Shown here piece by piece: positions 6,695 to 15,077 of a DNA stretch of 15,262 nucleotides. Within the stretch, counting starts at the first letter, position 1, and the number at the start of each line of letters is the position of its first letter. The stretch spans positions 1 to 15,262 of the forward strand of contig CAVVVS010000053.1 of assembly GCA_963751355.1 (NCBI GenBank). Reading direction: 5' to 3'. The notes beneath the pieces were generated by a model that worked only from the letters and a program-made list of their open reading frames with translations, ran no database searches and was not told the DNA's origin. The position numbers were made by a program, and so were the translations under genes. The DNA comes from CAVVVS01 sp963751355. Lineage in GTDB: Bacteria > Bacteroidota > Ignavibacteria > Ignavibacteriales > Ignavibacteriaceae.

Positions 6695-8128
6695 TTGATT
6701 GATGTAAGCAGTAATGTTTATACTTATCTTAGCTCTCTTTTCGGCGAAGATGATGCCAAGAGATATGTAGAATTCATTAAAAATGAATCGGCTCAATATA
6801 TTAGAGCTAACACTTTAAAAACCGATAGAGACGAACTTTCCCGCAATCTATTTCAAAATTACGGCATCGTGTCCGAAACAATTCCCAATTTTCCTCATGC
6901 ATTAAAAATAATTAAAAAAAATAATTTAACGGGAAAAACCGTGGAGCATATTATCGGAGATTTTTATATACAGAGTCTTTCTTCGATGATTCCGCCTATG
7001 ATTCTAAATCCTTCACCCGGCGATGTTGTATTAGATCTCTGTTCGGCTCCCGGCTCAAAAACTACCGAGCTGGGAGAAATGATGCGGAACAGCGGCACTC
7101 TAATAGCCAATGAAATTGCTTTGGACAGAGTTAAGATGCTGGTGTATAATCTTGATAGAATGAATATTATCAATTCAGGCGTTGTGCACAACAAAGGTGA
7201 ATGGCTGAGTAAAATTTACAACGCATATTTTGATAAAATTTTAGTCGATGCACCGTGCAGCGGATTGGGAATTATTCAGAAGAAAGAGGAAGTGAGCAAT
7301 TGGTGGTCTCTAGAAAGAGCAGAGCGGCTGGGAGATTTGCAGCTGCGGCTTTTAATTGCCGCAATTAAAATGGTTAAAGTCGGGGGTCAAATTGTCTATT
7401 CAACTTGTACCTTAACACCCGAAGAAAATGAATTTATTATCAACAAAGTACTGCAGAAATATCCGGTTGAAATTCTTGGCATTGAGCTGCCTATTTCTTC
7501 TCACGAAGGATTTACTTCTTACAAAGGTATTCAATTGCATCCGGAAATAAGCAAAGCTAGAAGGATATTGCCATGGGAAGCCGATTCCGACGGTTTCTTT
7601 ATTGTAAAACTTAGAAAGGTAGAAGATACAACTCCCCCGGAACCGCTTAAATTAAAACGAAGCAATTTATTTCTGCTGAATTATGAAAAGAAAGAGCCAA
7701 AGAAATTGTTGGCAAATATTGAAAGTGATTTCGGAATACCCGGAGAAATTTTAGCAAATTATAAATTCCTCATCAAAAGAAACGACATTTATTTTGTGAA
7801 TAAAAATTGGAATGATGAACATTTAGATATTTTCGATAGAATTGGGACAAAATTCGGAATCATAAATAAGCTGGACCAGGTGACATTACATACTCAGGCA
7901 GCCCAGGTTCTGCAAAAATTCATTACTAAAAACATTTATAACGTGAACAATCTTGAAGAACTAAAAACTTACCTTGACGGCGGCACCATTAAAAATGATT
8001 CTTTAAACACGGGACAATGCGTTGTAATGCATAACGGCTCCATCTTAGGAACAGCTGTAGTTACAAAAGACGGCATTAAAAGCAGATTTCCGCGTGCAAA
8101 GAGGACACAGGATATTATTGTTTCCTAA
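6695..8128 (+). CDS. RsmB/RsmF-type RNA (cytosine-C5) methyltransferase with C-terminal PUA-like domain
   Basis: A 477-residue SAM-dependent NOL1/NOP2/Sun-family enzyme, which methylates C5 of a cytosine in rRNA or tRNA. The SAM site is D114LCSAPGSKT (motif I); motif IV is D185APCSG with Cys188, and motif VI is YSTCTL with catalytic Cys238. These two cysteines are the release and nucleophile residues of the family. The C-terminal ~170 residues end in HNGSILGTAVVTKDGIKSRF, resembling the PUA-like part of RsmF (E. coli RsmF is 479 residues); RsmB instead has an N-terminal NusB-like domain, absent here. No in-frame ATG occurs until residue 98, well inside the conserved region, so the TTG at 6695 is the likely start, 8 bp after the preceding gene and following GAGAAA. 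The exact target cytosine cannot be inferred. It is the last gene of the bshA operon. Confidence 0.9.
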   Translation: MIDVSSNVYTYLSSLFGEDDAKRYVEFIKNESAQYIRANTLKTDRDELSRNLFQNYGIVSETIPNFPHALKIIKKNNLTGKTVEHIIGDFYIQSLSSMIPPMILNPSPGDVVLDLCSAPGSKTTELGEMMRNSGTLIANEIALDRVKMLVYNLDRMNIINSGVVHNKGEWLSKIYNAYFDKILVDAPCSGLGIIQKKEEVSNWWSLERAERLGDLQLRLLIAAIKMVKVGGQIVYSTCTLTPEENEFIINKVLQKYPVEILGIELPISSHEGFTSYKGIQLHPEISKARRILPWEADSDGFFIVKLRKVEDTTPPEPLKLKRSNLFLLNYEKKEPKKLLANIESDFGIPGEILANYKFLIKRNDIYFVNKNWNDEHLDIFDRIGTKFGIINKLDQVTLHTQAAQVLQKFITKNIYNVNNLEELKTYLDGGTIKNDSLNTGQCVVMHNGSILGTAVVTKDGIKSRFPRAKRTQDIIVS

Positions 8129-8296
8129 TATAATTTATCTTACTGTTCACCTCATAGTTTAGTATTATTTAATATTTCCCGTTGTAAATCATTCATAACT
8201 ACCATTATAAAATTATTTGATTAATATAGTACAACTGTCTCAGCGATGCCATTTTTTCACCAGGTAATAATGAAATATTTTATTTTGGACTCTTGC

Positions 8297-8333
8297 ATTT
8301 GTGCCGCCAAACTCGTTTTTTGGTAGCACAAAT
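8297..8333. repeat. Strong 37-nt hairpin/inverted repeat upstream of the TonB receptor gene
   Basis: ATTTGTGC (8297-8304) pairs perfectly with GCACAAAT (8326-8333), and CCAAA (8307-8311) with TTTGG (8319-8323). A G-T pair and one C-A mismatch lie between them, and the loop is 7 nt. It lies 72 nt before the receptor start and 168 nt after the methyltransferase stop. Neither strand has a T-run directly after the stem (AGGGGG follows on the plus strand), so it is not a standard intrinsic terminator. It may be a 5'-leader structure, an operator, or one copy of a dispersed palindromic repeat. Confidence 0.6.
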
Positions 8334-8405
8334 TTAGGGGGAAATCAATAGCTCTGACCAAATCAGTTTTAAGTACACGTTAAAAAAATTAATAAAGATT
8401 TTATT

Positions 8406-10460
8406 ATGCAATTATATAAATTAATATTTATTCTTTTAGGAAGTACAATCACTCTATTTGCTCAGCCGGTCGAAGTGGATTCAATCAAATATAAGCTTCA
8501 GGAAATTACTGTGTTCGGACAAAGTAGCAAGGAAATTTTTCTTGAAGTACCCGCTGCAATAAACGGGATTAATATTGATAAGATTATCATGCCAGGAATA
8601 AATTTAAAGGACGCTTTACAAATGACACCCGGCGTTTTTATTCAAAACAGGAACGGCGGTCCTTTATCCAAAATTATGATACGCGGAACGGGAGCAAAAT
8701 CAAATGATGCACAGGTAACCGGATTAAAAATATTAGTTGATGGTTTTCCGGAAACAGATCCCGACGGAAGGACTTCACTTGATTTGGTTGATTTATCGTC
8801 AATCTCACGAATCGAATTATCAAGGACGCCGGCTTCTTCATTTTACGGCACTAATTCCGGTGGTGTTATAAATTTTATCAGCAACACAAATTTCAAAAAT
8901 TCTTTTGTCGAACCTAAAACCGTTTTAGCAAGTTACGGTTTTTATAGGAATCAACTTTCTGCCGGTCTTATGCTCGGAAATGCTAATGCATTGTTTTCTG
9001 CCGCCAATACAAATTTTACCGGTTGGAGAGAACATAGTAACAGATATTCCACTTATTTCAGCCTGGCAATAGATAATAAATTAAGCAACGTAGCGAATCT
9101 ATTTCTCTCCTTAAGCGGAATATCCAGTTTTTATCAACTCTCCGGTCCCTTAACATATACACAATTCATTGATAATCCTGTACAGGCAAATGCTGTATTT
9201 GCGGCAAGAGATGAAAGAAGGCATAATAAATTCTTGAGACTTGGTTTTAAGTTTGATAATGAAATAGCAGATGGACATTCCTTCAGTATAAGAGGTTTTA
9301 TTAATCCCAAAATAATTATGCGCTCGCAAAAGAACAGTTACCGTGATTTTAATCGGTACAACCTGGGCGGAGGAATTGAATATAATTATTCAACAAAATT
9401 ATCAGGAAATATATTCAATTACTTTACGGCAGGCATTGATGAGCAGTATCAAAACGGAACCATTTTATTTTACAATCTAACGCCAGACAATCAGCGCGGT
9501 ACAACCCTAAAACAAAATAAAGAAGAAGGCGGCAACAATTTCGGTTTTTTTGTTCGGGATGAAATTGTATTCGAAAAAGTCAGTGTATTGATAGCAGGGA
9601 GATATTCTATTTCAGAATATTTATACGACGATTTCATGAACCCGGAATTAAATACTACAAAAATATTTAGGGGCTTTACACCTTCAATCGGAATATCTTA
9701 TAAAGTAAGTCCGCTCAGTTCGGTTTATTTTAATTATTCGGAAGGAATCGGAACTCCGGCATTTAATGAGATAGATCCTCCGGCAGAATTGGAAAATATC
9801 ACAGGATTAAATCCTTTATTGTCACCTTCAAAATTCAATTCTATTGAAGCAGGAATAAAAGGAATATTAACCTTCAATAGTTTTGTTTTAACTGATATTA
9901 ATTATGAAATATCTCCATATTATATTTTCGGGAAAAATGAATTAATACCGTACGAATCCAGCGGGGTTGCCTATTATGTATCTGCCGGGGAAACACAAAA
10001 GTACGGATTGGAAACTGCTATTACTTTAAATTCTAATTTTGGATTGTCGTTGCAGGGTGCAATAACATTTTCCAGAAATAAATTTATCGATTTTAAAAAC
10101 ACAAATCAAAATTTTGATAACAAATCAATTCCCGGTATTCCTTCTGAAATAATTATTCTGCAGGTTTCTTATACTTTACCTTCAGGCTTTTATGTTCAAG
10201 CGGGACTGGAAAATCTCGGAAGAATTCAAATTAACAACGATAATAAAATTTCTTCTTCTCCTTACACAATTTATAATCTTAAAATGAATTATAAGCTGCA
10301 TATTCTAAATAATTCAGCAGACTTATTTATGGGAATAGAAAATCTATTTAACAGAACTTATGCTGCCTCGGTATTTGTAAACGGCTCCAACGGGGAATAT
10401 TATGAGCCGGGATTGCCCCGGAATTTTTACGGAGGTGTTAAATTGAATTTTAATTTTTAA
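8406..10460 (+). CDS. TonB-dependent outer-membrane receptor
   Basis: A 684-residue outer-membrane transporter of the TonB-dependent receptor family, importing a scarce ligand such as a siderophore, metal complex, cofactor or saccharide using TonB energy. A signal peptide ends near LFAQ (residue 20). A short TonB-box-like strand (LQEITVFG, about 32-39) precedes a plug domain (about 45-155) with VPAAINGINIDKI, ALQMTPGVFIQNR and TPASSFYGTNSGGVINFIS-type segments. The rest is alternating beta-barrel sequence closing with a terminal Phe (KLNFNF). There is no N-terminal carboxypeptidase-like domain and no SusD gene beside it, so a metal or cofactor substrate is more likely than glycan uptake, but the ligand is unknown. 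It appears monocistronic, with a leader carrying a hairpin, and is convergent with the next gene (24-bp gap, no clear terminator). Confidence 0.92.
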   Translation: MQLYKLIFILLGSTITLFAQPVEVDSIKYKLQEITVFGQSSKEIFLEVPAAINGINIDKIIMPGINLKDALQMTPGVFIQNRNGGPLSKIMIRGTGAKSNDAQVTGLKILVDGFPETDPDGRTSLDLVDLSSISRIELSRTPASSFYGTNSGGVINFISNTNFKNSFVEPKTVLASYGFYRNQLSAGLMLGNANALFSAANTNFTGWREHSNRYSTYFSLAIDNKLSNVANLFLSLSGISSFYQLSGPLTYTQFIDNPVQANAVFAARDERRHNKFLRLGFKFDNEIADGHSFSIRGFINPKIIMRSQKNSYRDFNRYNLGGGIEYNYSTKLSGNIFNYFTAGIDEQYQNGTILFYNLTPDNQRGTTLKQNKEEGGNNFGFFVRDEIVFEKVSVLIAGRYSISEYLYDDFMNPELNTTKIFRGFTPSIGISYKVSPLSSVYFNYSEGIGTPAFNEIDPPAELENITGLNPLLSPSKFNSIEAGIKGILTFNSFVLTDINYEISPYYIFGKNELIPYESSGVAYYVSAGETQKYGLETAITLNSNFGLSLQGAITFSRNKFIDFKNTNQNFDNKSIPGIPSEIIILQVSYTLPSGFYVQAGLENLGRIQINNDNKISSSPYTIYNLKMNYKLHILNNSADLFMGIENLFNRTYAASVFVNGSNGEYYEPGLPRNFYGGVKLNFNF

Positions 10461-10484
10461 TTATCTGATGTTCCCAAATATTTT

Positions 10485-11429
10485 CTAATTAGTATGTCTT
10501 TGTTTTATTAATTCGAAAACCTTATGTGATAAAATTTTCATTGCCGGTCTTGCCCTGCTTTCTTCAACAGGTGTGAAGCAGGCGATGATATATTTAATTT
10601 TTCCGTTATCGACAATCCCAACATCGTTTGTCCAGTAACTCCACCAACCTGTTTTATGATAAAACATAGTGTTTGAGGGTAGTCCTTGAGAAAGTTTTGT
10701 AGTATCCAATTGTCTGCCCAGCAAAGCTTTCATCTGCATGCTCACCCATGGATTTATGAGTTGATTTGTGTACACACGATACATAAAATCAGCAGCATGG
10801 AGCGCGCATGTTTCTGTTCCCCGGATTTTTTCATATCCCGGATCTTCGTATTTACGGCTGAGAAATTTCCTGGTAACTTCGCTTCCGTACCATCCGTATT
10901 CGTGCATTGTTTTGTTTATGCTGTCACGTTTTGCAATGTCAATCAAACAATTAGCTGCTGAATTATCGCTGCGGGTTATCATTAAATCGAGAAGATAATT
11001 AACGGTTACAGTGTCGCCATCTCTTAAAAGGGGGCGCGGATCATAACTGATTTCTTTTTTCTTGTCAACTACATCTGGAAATTTTGCGATGTACGGAGTG
11101 GATAAGAAAAAATCACCGTTGCTTATTTCTTTTAACACCTGCATCGCAACGTACATTTTATATACGCTTGCGGGATAAATAAAATTATCGTAATTAACGC
11201 CGCCCAGTGCAGGATTTTTTCCGCTCAAATCAACAACCGCAAACGATATTTGTTCGGTGCCGTCTTCGCCCACATTAAACGTACTGTCAAGATGCACTGA
11301 CTTCACTATTTCATTTAGAGAATCTGAAAATGCATCATCCACAGTAAAGTAATCCGGAACTTTCACACCCTGCGCAAAACCGTTAAACGCAATTAATAAA
11401 AATGAAATAAAAAACGTACATAATTTCAA
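10485..11429 (-). CDS. Exported class A beta-lactamase-like serine hydrolase
   Basis: A 314-residue penicillin-recognising serine hydrolase, probably periplasmic. A signal peptide (residues 1-20, ending GFAQ) precedes the fold. The three active-site elements are present in order: S88VYK91 (SxxK nucleophile), S154DN156 and K259TG261. R203GTETCALHAADF matches the RDTTTPxAMA region after the omega loop of class A enzymes. The deacylating glutamate motif (ExELN) of true class A enzymes is not recognisable; the loop instead reads RKFLSRKYEDPGYE (187-200). It may therefore hydrolyse something other than beta-lactams, or do so poorly. The start is a TTG at 11429 preceded by AAGGGAAG; the hydrophobic leader supports it. 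It is divergent from the ArsC/Spx-like gene. Confidence 0.85.
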   Translation of the reverse strand: MKLCTFFISFLLIAFNGFAQGVKVPDYFTVDDAFSDSLNEIVKSVHLDSTFNVGEDGTEQISFAVVDLSGKNPALGGVNYDNFIYPASVYKMYVAMQVLKEISNGDFFLSTPYIAKFPDVVDKKKEISYDPRPLLRDGDTVTVNYLLDLMITRSDNSAANCLIDIAKRDSINKTMHEYGWYGSEVTRKFLSRKYEDPGYEKIRGTETCALHAADFMYRVYTNQLINPWVSMQMKALLGRQLDTTKLSQGLPSNTMFYHKTGWWSYWTNDVGIVDNGKIKYIIACFTPVEESRARPAMKILSHKVFELIKQRHTN

Positions 11430-11455
11430 AATGGCTTCCCTTTTTTAGATGAACG

Positions 11456-11480
11456 ATTTCTTTACTTTAAGTTAAGAAAT
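11456..11480. promoter_or_regulatory. Imperfect 25-bp palindrome between divergent genes
   Basis: ATTTCTTTAC (11456-11465) and GTTAAGAAAT (11471-11480) are inverted copies with one mismatch around a 5-nt centre. It lies 26 bp upstream of the serine hydrolase start and 42 bp upstream of the ArsC/Spx-like start, in a 93-bp divergent spacer. A shared operator is plausible. It does not resemble the BlaI/MecI operator as I know it. Confidence 0.35.
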
Positions 11481-11522
11481 TCTTTTATTATTTGATATTG
11501 ATGTAATGAATTGAGGAGATAT

Positions 11523-11867
11523 ATGAACATTCAAATTTTCGGTACAAAAAAATGCAGTGATACACGAAAAGCCGAAAGATTTTTTAAAGAACGAAAAATA
11601 CAATACCATTTCAGGGATTTAAATGAAAAGGGTGTTTCCAAAGGTGAACTTGATAATATATCGCGAAAAGTTTCGATCGAAAATTTAATTGACAAAAAAG
11701 GAAAGCAGTATAAGAAACGAAATCTTCAATTTATGGTTTTTGATGTTGAAGAAGAATTGTTGAACGATCCGCTGCTGTTTAAAACTCCAATTGTCAGGAA
11801 CGGAAAGCTTGTTACTGTTGGTTATAAACCGGAATTATGGAAAGAATGGATTGAAGAAAAAACTTGA
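11523..11867 (+). CDS. ArsC/Spx-family thioredoxin-fold protein
   Basis: A 114-residue cytoplasmic protein of the ArsC/Spx/YffB family. The thioredoxin-like beta-alpha start MNIQIFGTKKCSDTRKAERFF has a single Cys11 four residues before Arg15, matching the CysX3Arg site. IQYHFRDL (26-33) and the cis-proline strand TPIVRNGKLVTVGYKPE match the rest of the fold. The CXXC of Spx is absent, as are the other conserved cysteines of thioredoxin-coupled arsenate reductases, so a glutaredoxin- or low-molecular-weight-thiol-linked reductase, or a structural relative, is likelier. The frame extends back to a TTG at 11511, but the ATG at 11523 sits 4 nt after GAGGAG (11513-11518), so this start is chosen. 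No arsenic-resistance gene is nearby. With bshA a few kilobases away, bacillithiol could be its reductant, which is inference only. Confidence 0.83.
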   Translation: MNIQIFGTKKCSDTRKAERFFKERKIQYHFRDLNEKGVSKGELDNISRKVSIENLIDKKGKQYKKRNLQFMVFDVEEELLNDPLLFKTPIVRNGKLVTVGYKPELWKEWIEEKT

Positions 11868-12079
11868 AAACCTTTTAAATTTTATCCATAAATCCGTCGA
11901 CGTGACAGGCTTGATAAAATATTCTGTATATTAAAATTTTTATTGAATATTAAATTCTTTTGACTTAGCTTTCAAAAGCGGATCAATAAAAAATGAAAAA
12001 GAATAGACAGCAATTCTGCGGGTACCGGAATTTCCCGAAATTATACCGATTTGTGCGAATACTTTTATTAGGACTATAA

Positions 12080-14668
12080 ATGGAATTATTAGAGCGCGAC
12101 GGGTATTTAACGGAATTAGAAACAAAATTTAAGGGCTTGTCGGAAGGTAACGGTTGTGTTGTCTTAATTTCAGGCGAGGCGGGGATAGGCAAAACATGCC
12201 TGATTGAAAATTTCACGAAAAAAATTGAAGCCCAGGCAAACATTCTCTGGGGAGCATGCGATGCACTGTTTACACCGCGCCCGTTGGGGCCTCTTTACGA
12301 TATAGCCGCACAGTTAAAAAACGGTTTGTTAAATCTTTTAGAAGGGAAAGCAGAGCGTACAATAATTTTTACAAGATTTCTACAGGACCTGCAGCAAAGT
12401 GAACTGCCGAATATACTGATAATGGAGGATGTACATTGGGCTGATGAATCAACTCTTGATTTGATTAAATTTTTAGGGCGAAGATCAAACAGAATAAATT
12501 CTCTTCTTATAATCACATATCGTGACGATGAAATTAACTCCGAACATCCTTTAAGATTAGTTTTAGGAGATATTCCTTCTCAGAATTTAATAAAATTTAA
12601 ACTGCCGCTTTTAAGTGAAAAGACTGTTAATAATTTAGCAGCATCCCGCGGACTTGAAAATCTTTATAATAAAACCGGCGGTAATCCGTTTTTAATTACC
12701 GAACTGGTGAACAATCAAAATGAAGGGGTGCCGTCAACAATTAAAGATTCAATTCTTACAAGAGTGTCCCGTCTTTCAAATGATGCAAAGGAACTGGTTC
12801 AATTAACTTCTATTGTTCCCACTCGAACAGAAAAATGGTTAATAGACAAAATCATTACTTTAAATACTGAAATACTAGAAGAATGTTTACACTCGGGATT
12901 ACTTAAACTTGATACAGAATCAATTTCATTTAAACATGAACTAAGCAGAATGGCTGTAGAAGAATCACTAAGTGAACCAAAAAGACAACTGCTGAATGAA
13001 AAAGTTTTACAAATCCTTTTAATTCAAAATAATATAGACAATTATCTGGCAAGAATAATTCATCATGCATCAGGTGCAGGCAATAAGGAAATTATCTTAA
13101 AGTATGCACCGCTGGCAGCACAGCAAGCTTCAAAATTCGGCGCGCATATTTTGGCAGCAAAACATTATTTGACTGCACTGGAATATTCATCAAAGTGGAA
13201 AATAAAAGAATATTTAGATCTGCTTAAAGGCAGATCATATGAGTGTTATTTAACCGGACAAATTGAAGAAGCTCTTGAAGCAGGTGAGAAAATAAATGGA
13301 CTGCTTATAAGTTATCCCGACCCAGCATTGGAAGGAGAAAATTACAGGAGAATGTCTCGAATGCTATGGTATGATTGCAATGATGAAAAAGCTGATGAAT
13401 ACCTTAATAAAGCAATAGATATACTTGAAAATCTTCCCCCCGGGAAAAATCTTGTTATGGCTTACAGCTGCAAGTCTCAGATGCATATGATCAGAGAAGA
13501 AACTGAACTTGCAGTTCAATGGGGGAAAAAGGCGGTTAAATTTGCCAGGGAGATAAACGACCTGGATATAGAAGCACATGCATTGAACAATATCGGTACT
13601 GCAAAGATGTTTGTTGATGATCCTGCCGGTGAGAACCATTTAAAAAGAAGTCTTGAACTTTCCCTAAAAAATAATTTTACCGAGCATGCGTCTCGAGCTT
13701 ATACTAATATTGGCTGTGTATTTCTACAACGAAGAAGATTAAATGAAGCAAATGAATATTTTAAAGAAGGGACTGAATATTTCAATGAAAAAGATTTGTA
13801 TGTATACGGCCTTTGCATGACCGGGCATCATGCCCATCTAAAATTGTATCTTGGTCAATGGGATGAAGCAGTTGAAATGCTGAACGTTATTTTCAGGCGA
13901 GAAAATATTCCCGCTGCAAATAAGATAGTTCCATTGTTTGTTGTAGGGTTAGTCAGGGCAAGACGCGGCGATCCCGGAGCGGAAAACCTTCTTGGAGAAT
14001 CTTATGAATTGGCATTAACTATTAGAGAGCCGGATAAAATTGTTGTTACATTAGCAGCTAAGGCAGAAGCTTATTGGCTAAATAATAAGCTCTCTGATTT
14101 AGTTGAAGAACTCGAAACTCAATACGCTAAAATTTTAAAGACAAATAATCCTTGGACGATAGGTGTACTTGCGTATTGGTTATGGAAAGCGGGCAGACTT
14201 AATAAAGTTCCCGACAAAATTGCAAAACCGTATTATCTTCAAATTAAGGGCGATTGGAAATCTGCTACCAAATTGTGGGAAGAATTACAATCACCGTATG
14301 AACAGGCAATGGCCCTGAGTGAAGGTGATGAAGAAGCAATGAAAAAGGCGATTGAAATATTTGAAAGTTTAAGTGCATCTGCATCAGCTTTATTTATAAA
14401 ACAGAAAATGAGAAAACGGGGATTGAAAAAAATTCCAAAGGGACCAAGAAAAACTACTAGAGAAAATCTTGCAGGATTGACTTCAAGACAAATGGAAGTA
14501 TTAAAACTTCTTAGTAAAGGTCTAAGCAATAATGAAATTGGAAGCAAACTTTTTATTTCGCCTAAAACGGTTGATCATCATATTTCCGCAATATTTTCAA
14601 AACTAAATATTCATTCCCGTTTTGAAGCTGCTGCTTATTTGCAAAATACCGAAATGATTAAAAAATAG
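12080..14668 (+). CDS. Large AAA-ATPase/TPR/LuxR-type transcriptional regulator (LAL/MalT-like)
   Basis: An 862-residue cytoplasmic signal-integrating regulator. The N-terminal AAA_16-type ATPase has Walker A G32EAGIGKT39, Walker B ILIMEDVHWADE (112-123, Asp117) and a TYRDDE segment (146-151). The middle (about 340-700) is helical with TPR-like pairs, for example AHALNNIGTAK and AYTNIGCVFLQRRRLNEA, usually an effector or partner-sensing platform. The C-terminus (797-855) is a LuxR/GerE helix-turn-helix: LTSRQMEVLKLLSKGLSNNEIG then SPKTVDHHISAIFSKL. ATP binding and ligand-driven oligomerisation switch such proteins in MalT. The ATG follows AGGA (12070-12073) at 6 nt. Two DUF4242 genes follow on the same strand after 107 bp, the first preceded by GGAGG; they are the natural candidate targets. 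The ligand is unknown. Confidence 0.92.
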   Translation: MELLERDGYLTELETKFKGLSEGNGCVVLISGEAGIGKTCLIENFTKKIEAQANILWGACDALFTPRPLGPLYDIAAQLKNGLLNLLEGKAERTIIFTRFLQDLQQSELPNILIMEDVHWADESTLDLIKFLGRRSNRINSLLIITYRDDEINSEHPLRLVLGDIPSQNLIKFKLPLLSEKTVNNLAASRGLENLYNKTGGNPFLITELVNNQNEGVPSTIKDSILTRVSRLSNDAKELVQLTSIVPTRTEKWLIDKIITLNTEILEECLHSGLLKLDTESISFKHELSRMAVEESLSEPKRQLLNEKVLQILLIQNNIDNYLARIIHHASGAGNKEIILKYAPLAAQQASKFGAHILAAKHYLTALEYSSKWKIKEYLDLLKGRSYECYLTGQIEEALEAGEKINGLLISYPDPALEGENYRRMSRMLWYDCNDEKADEYLNKAIDILENLPPGKNLVMAYSCKSQMHMIREETELAVQWGKKAVKFAREINDLDIEAHALNNIGTAKMFVDDPAGENHLKRSLELSLKNNFTEHASRAYTNIGCVFLQRRRLNEANEYFKEGTEYFNEKDLYVYGLCMTGHHAHLKLYLGQWDEAVEMLNVIFRRENIPAANKIVPLFVVGLVRARRGDPGAENLLGESYELALTIREPDKIVVTLAAKAEAYWLNNKLSDLVEELETQYAKILKTNNPWTIGVLAYWLWKAGRLNKVPDKIAKPYYLQIKGDWKSATKLWEELQSPYEQAMALSEGDEEAMKKAIEIFESLSASASALFIKQKMRKRGLKKIPKGPRKTTRENLAGLTSRQMEVLKLLSKGLSNNEIGSKLFISPKTVDHHISAIFSKLNIHSRFEAAAYLQNTEMIKK

Positions 14669-14775
14669 GGAATGCTTTAACATAATATAGGGGATCCTCC
14701 CGATTTAATCCTTCTTAATAAAAACTAAGTTAATCTCCATCAATAATTCACTTTTAAAGAAAATTTGGAGGTTAT

Positions 14776-15048
14776 ATGCCTAGATATATCATTGAAAGAA
14801 TTTTCCCCGATGGATTAGAAATTCCGGTAACCCGGGACGGCAGCAACATATGTTTAAATGTTGTTCAAAATAATACCGACGATAATGTTACCTGGATTCA
14901 CTCTTACGTGAGTGACGATAAAAAGAAAACTTTTTGTGTTTATGATGCACCCACCCCTGAAGCAATAAGAAAAGTAGCAAACAAAAATAAACTTCCGGTC
15001 GAAAAAATTACCGAAGTAAGGGTTCTTGATCCTTATTTCTATTTATAA
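14776..15048 (+). CDS. DUF4242 protein (SCO4226-like nickel-binding family), cytoplasmic copy
   Basis: A 90-residue protein covering a complete DUF4242 domain with no signal peptide. Family hallmarks are the start PRYIIERIFP, WIHSYVSDDKKKTFCVYDAP (about 39-58), the helix PEAIRKVANKNKLP and the closing ITEVRVLDP. A structurally studied member, SCO4226 of Streptomyces, binds nickel; whether this protein does is unknown, although a His and Cys lie in the conserved central strand pair. The Shine-Dalgarno GGAGG (14767-14771) lies 4 nt before the ATG, suggesting good expression. It sits between a large LuxR-type regulator and a second DUF4242 gene, from which it is separated by 29 bp, so the two are probably cotranscribed. 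Confidence 0.87.
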   Translation: MPRYIIERIFPDGLEIPVTRDGSNICLNVVQNNTDDNVTWIHSYVSDDKKKTFCVYDAPTPEAIRKVANKNKLPVEKITEVRVLDPYFYL

Positions 15049-15077
15049 AATTTATCTAAAATAATTAGGAGGTAAAA

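Noticed and set aside
8129..8405. Possible cobalamin or other known riboswitch before the TonB receptor gene
   Set aside because: The spacer has a strong hairpin but I could not find the conserved core of any riboswitch class.
10686..10998. Plus-strand open frames of 91 and 76 codons opposite the serine hydrolase
   Set aside because: They mirror the coding strand of a motif-complete gene and carry no features of their own.
11960..12000. TTGACT (11960-11965) as a -35 box for the LuxR-type regulator
   Set aside because: No acceptable -10 hexamer appears 16-18 bp downstream.
14690..14701. GGGGATCCTCCC after the LuxR-type regulator as a terminator
   Set aside because: Only a 4-bp stem with a 3-nt loop and no T-run follows it.
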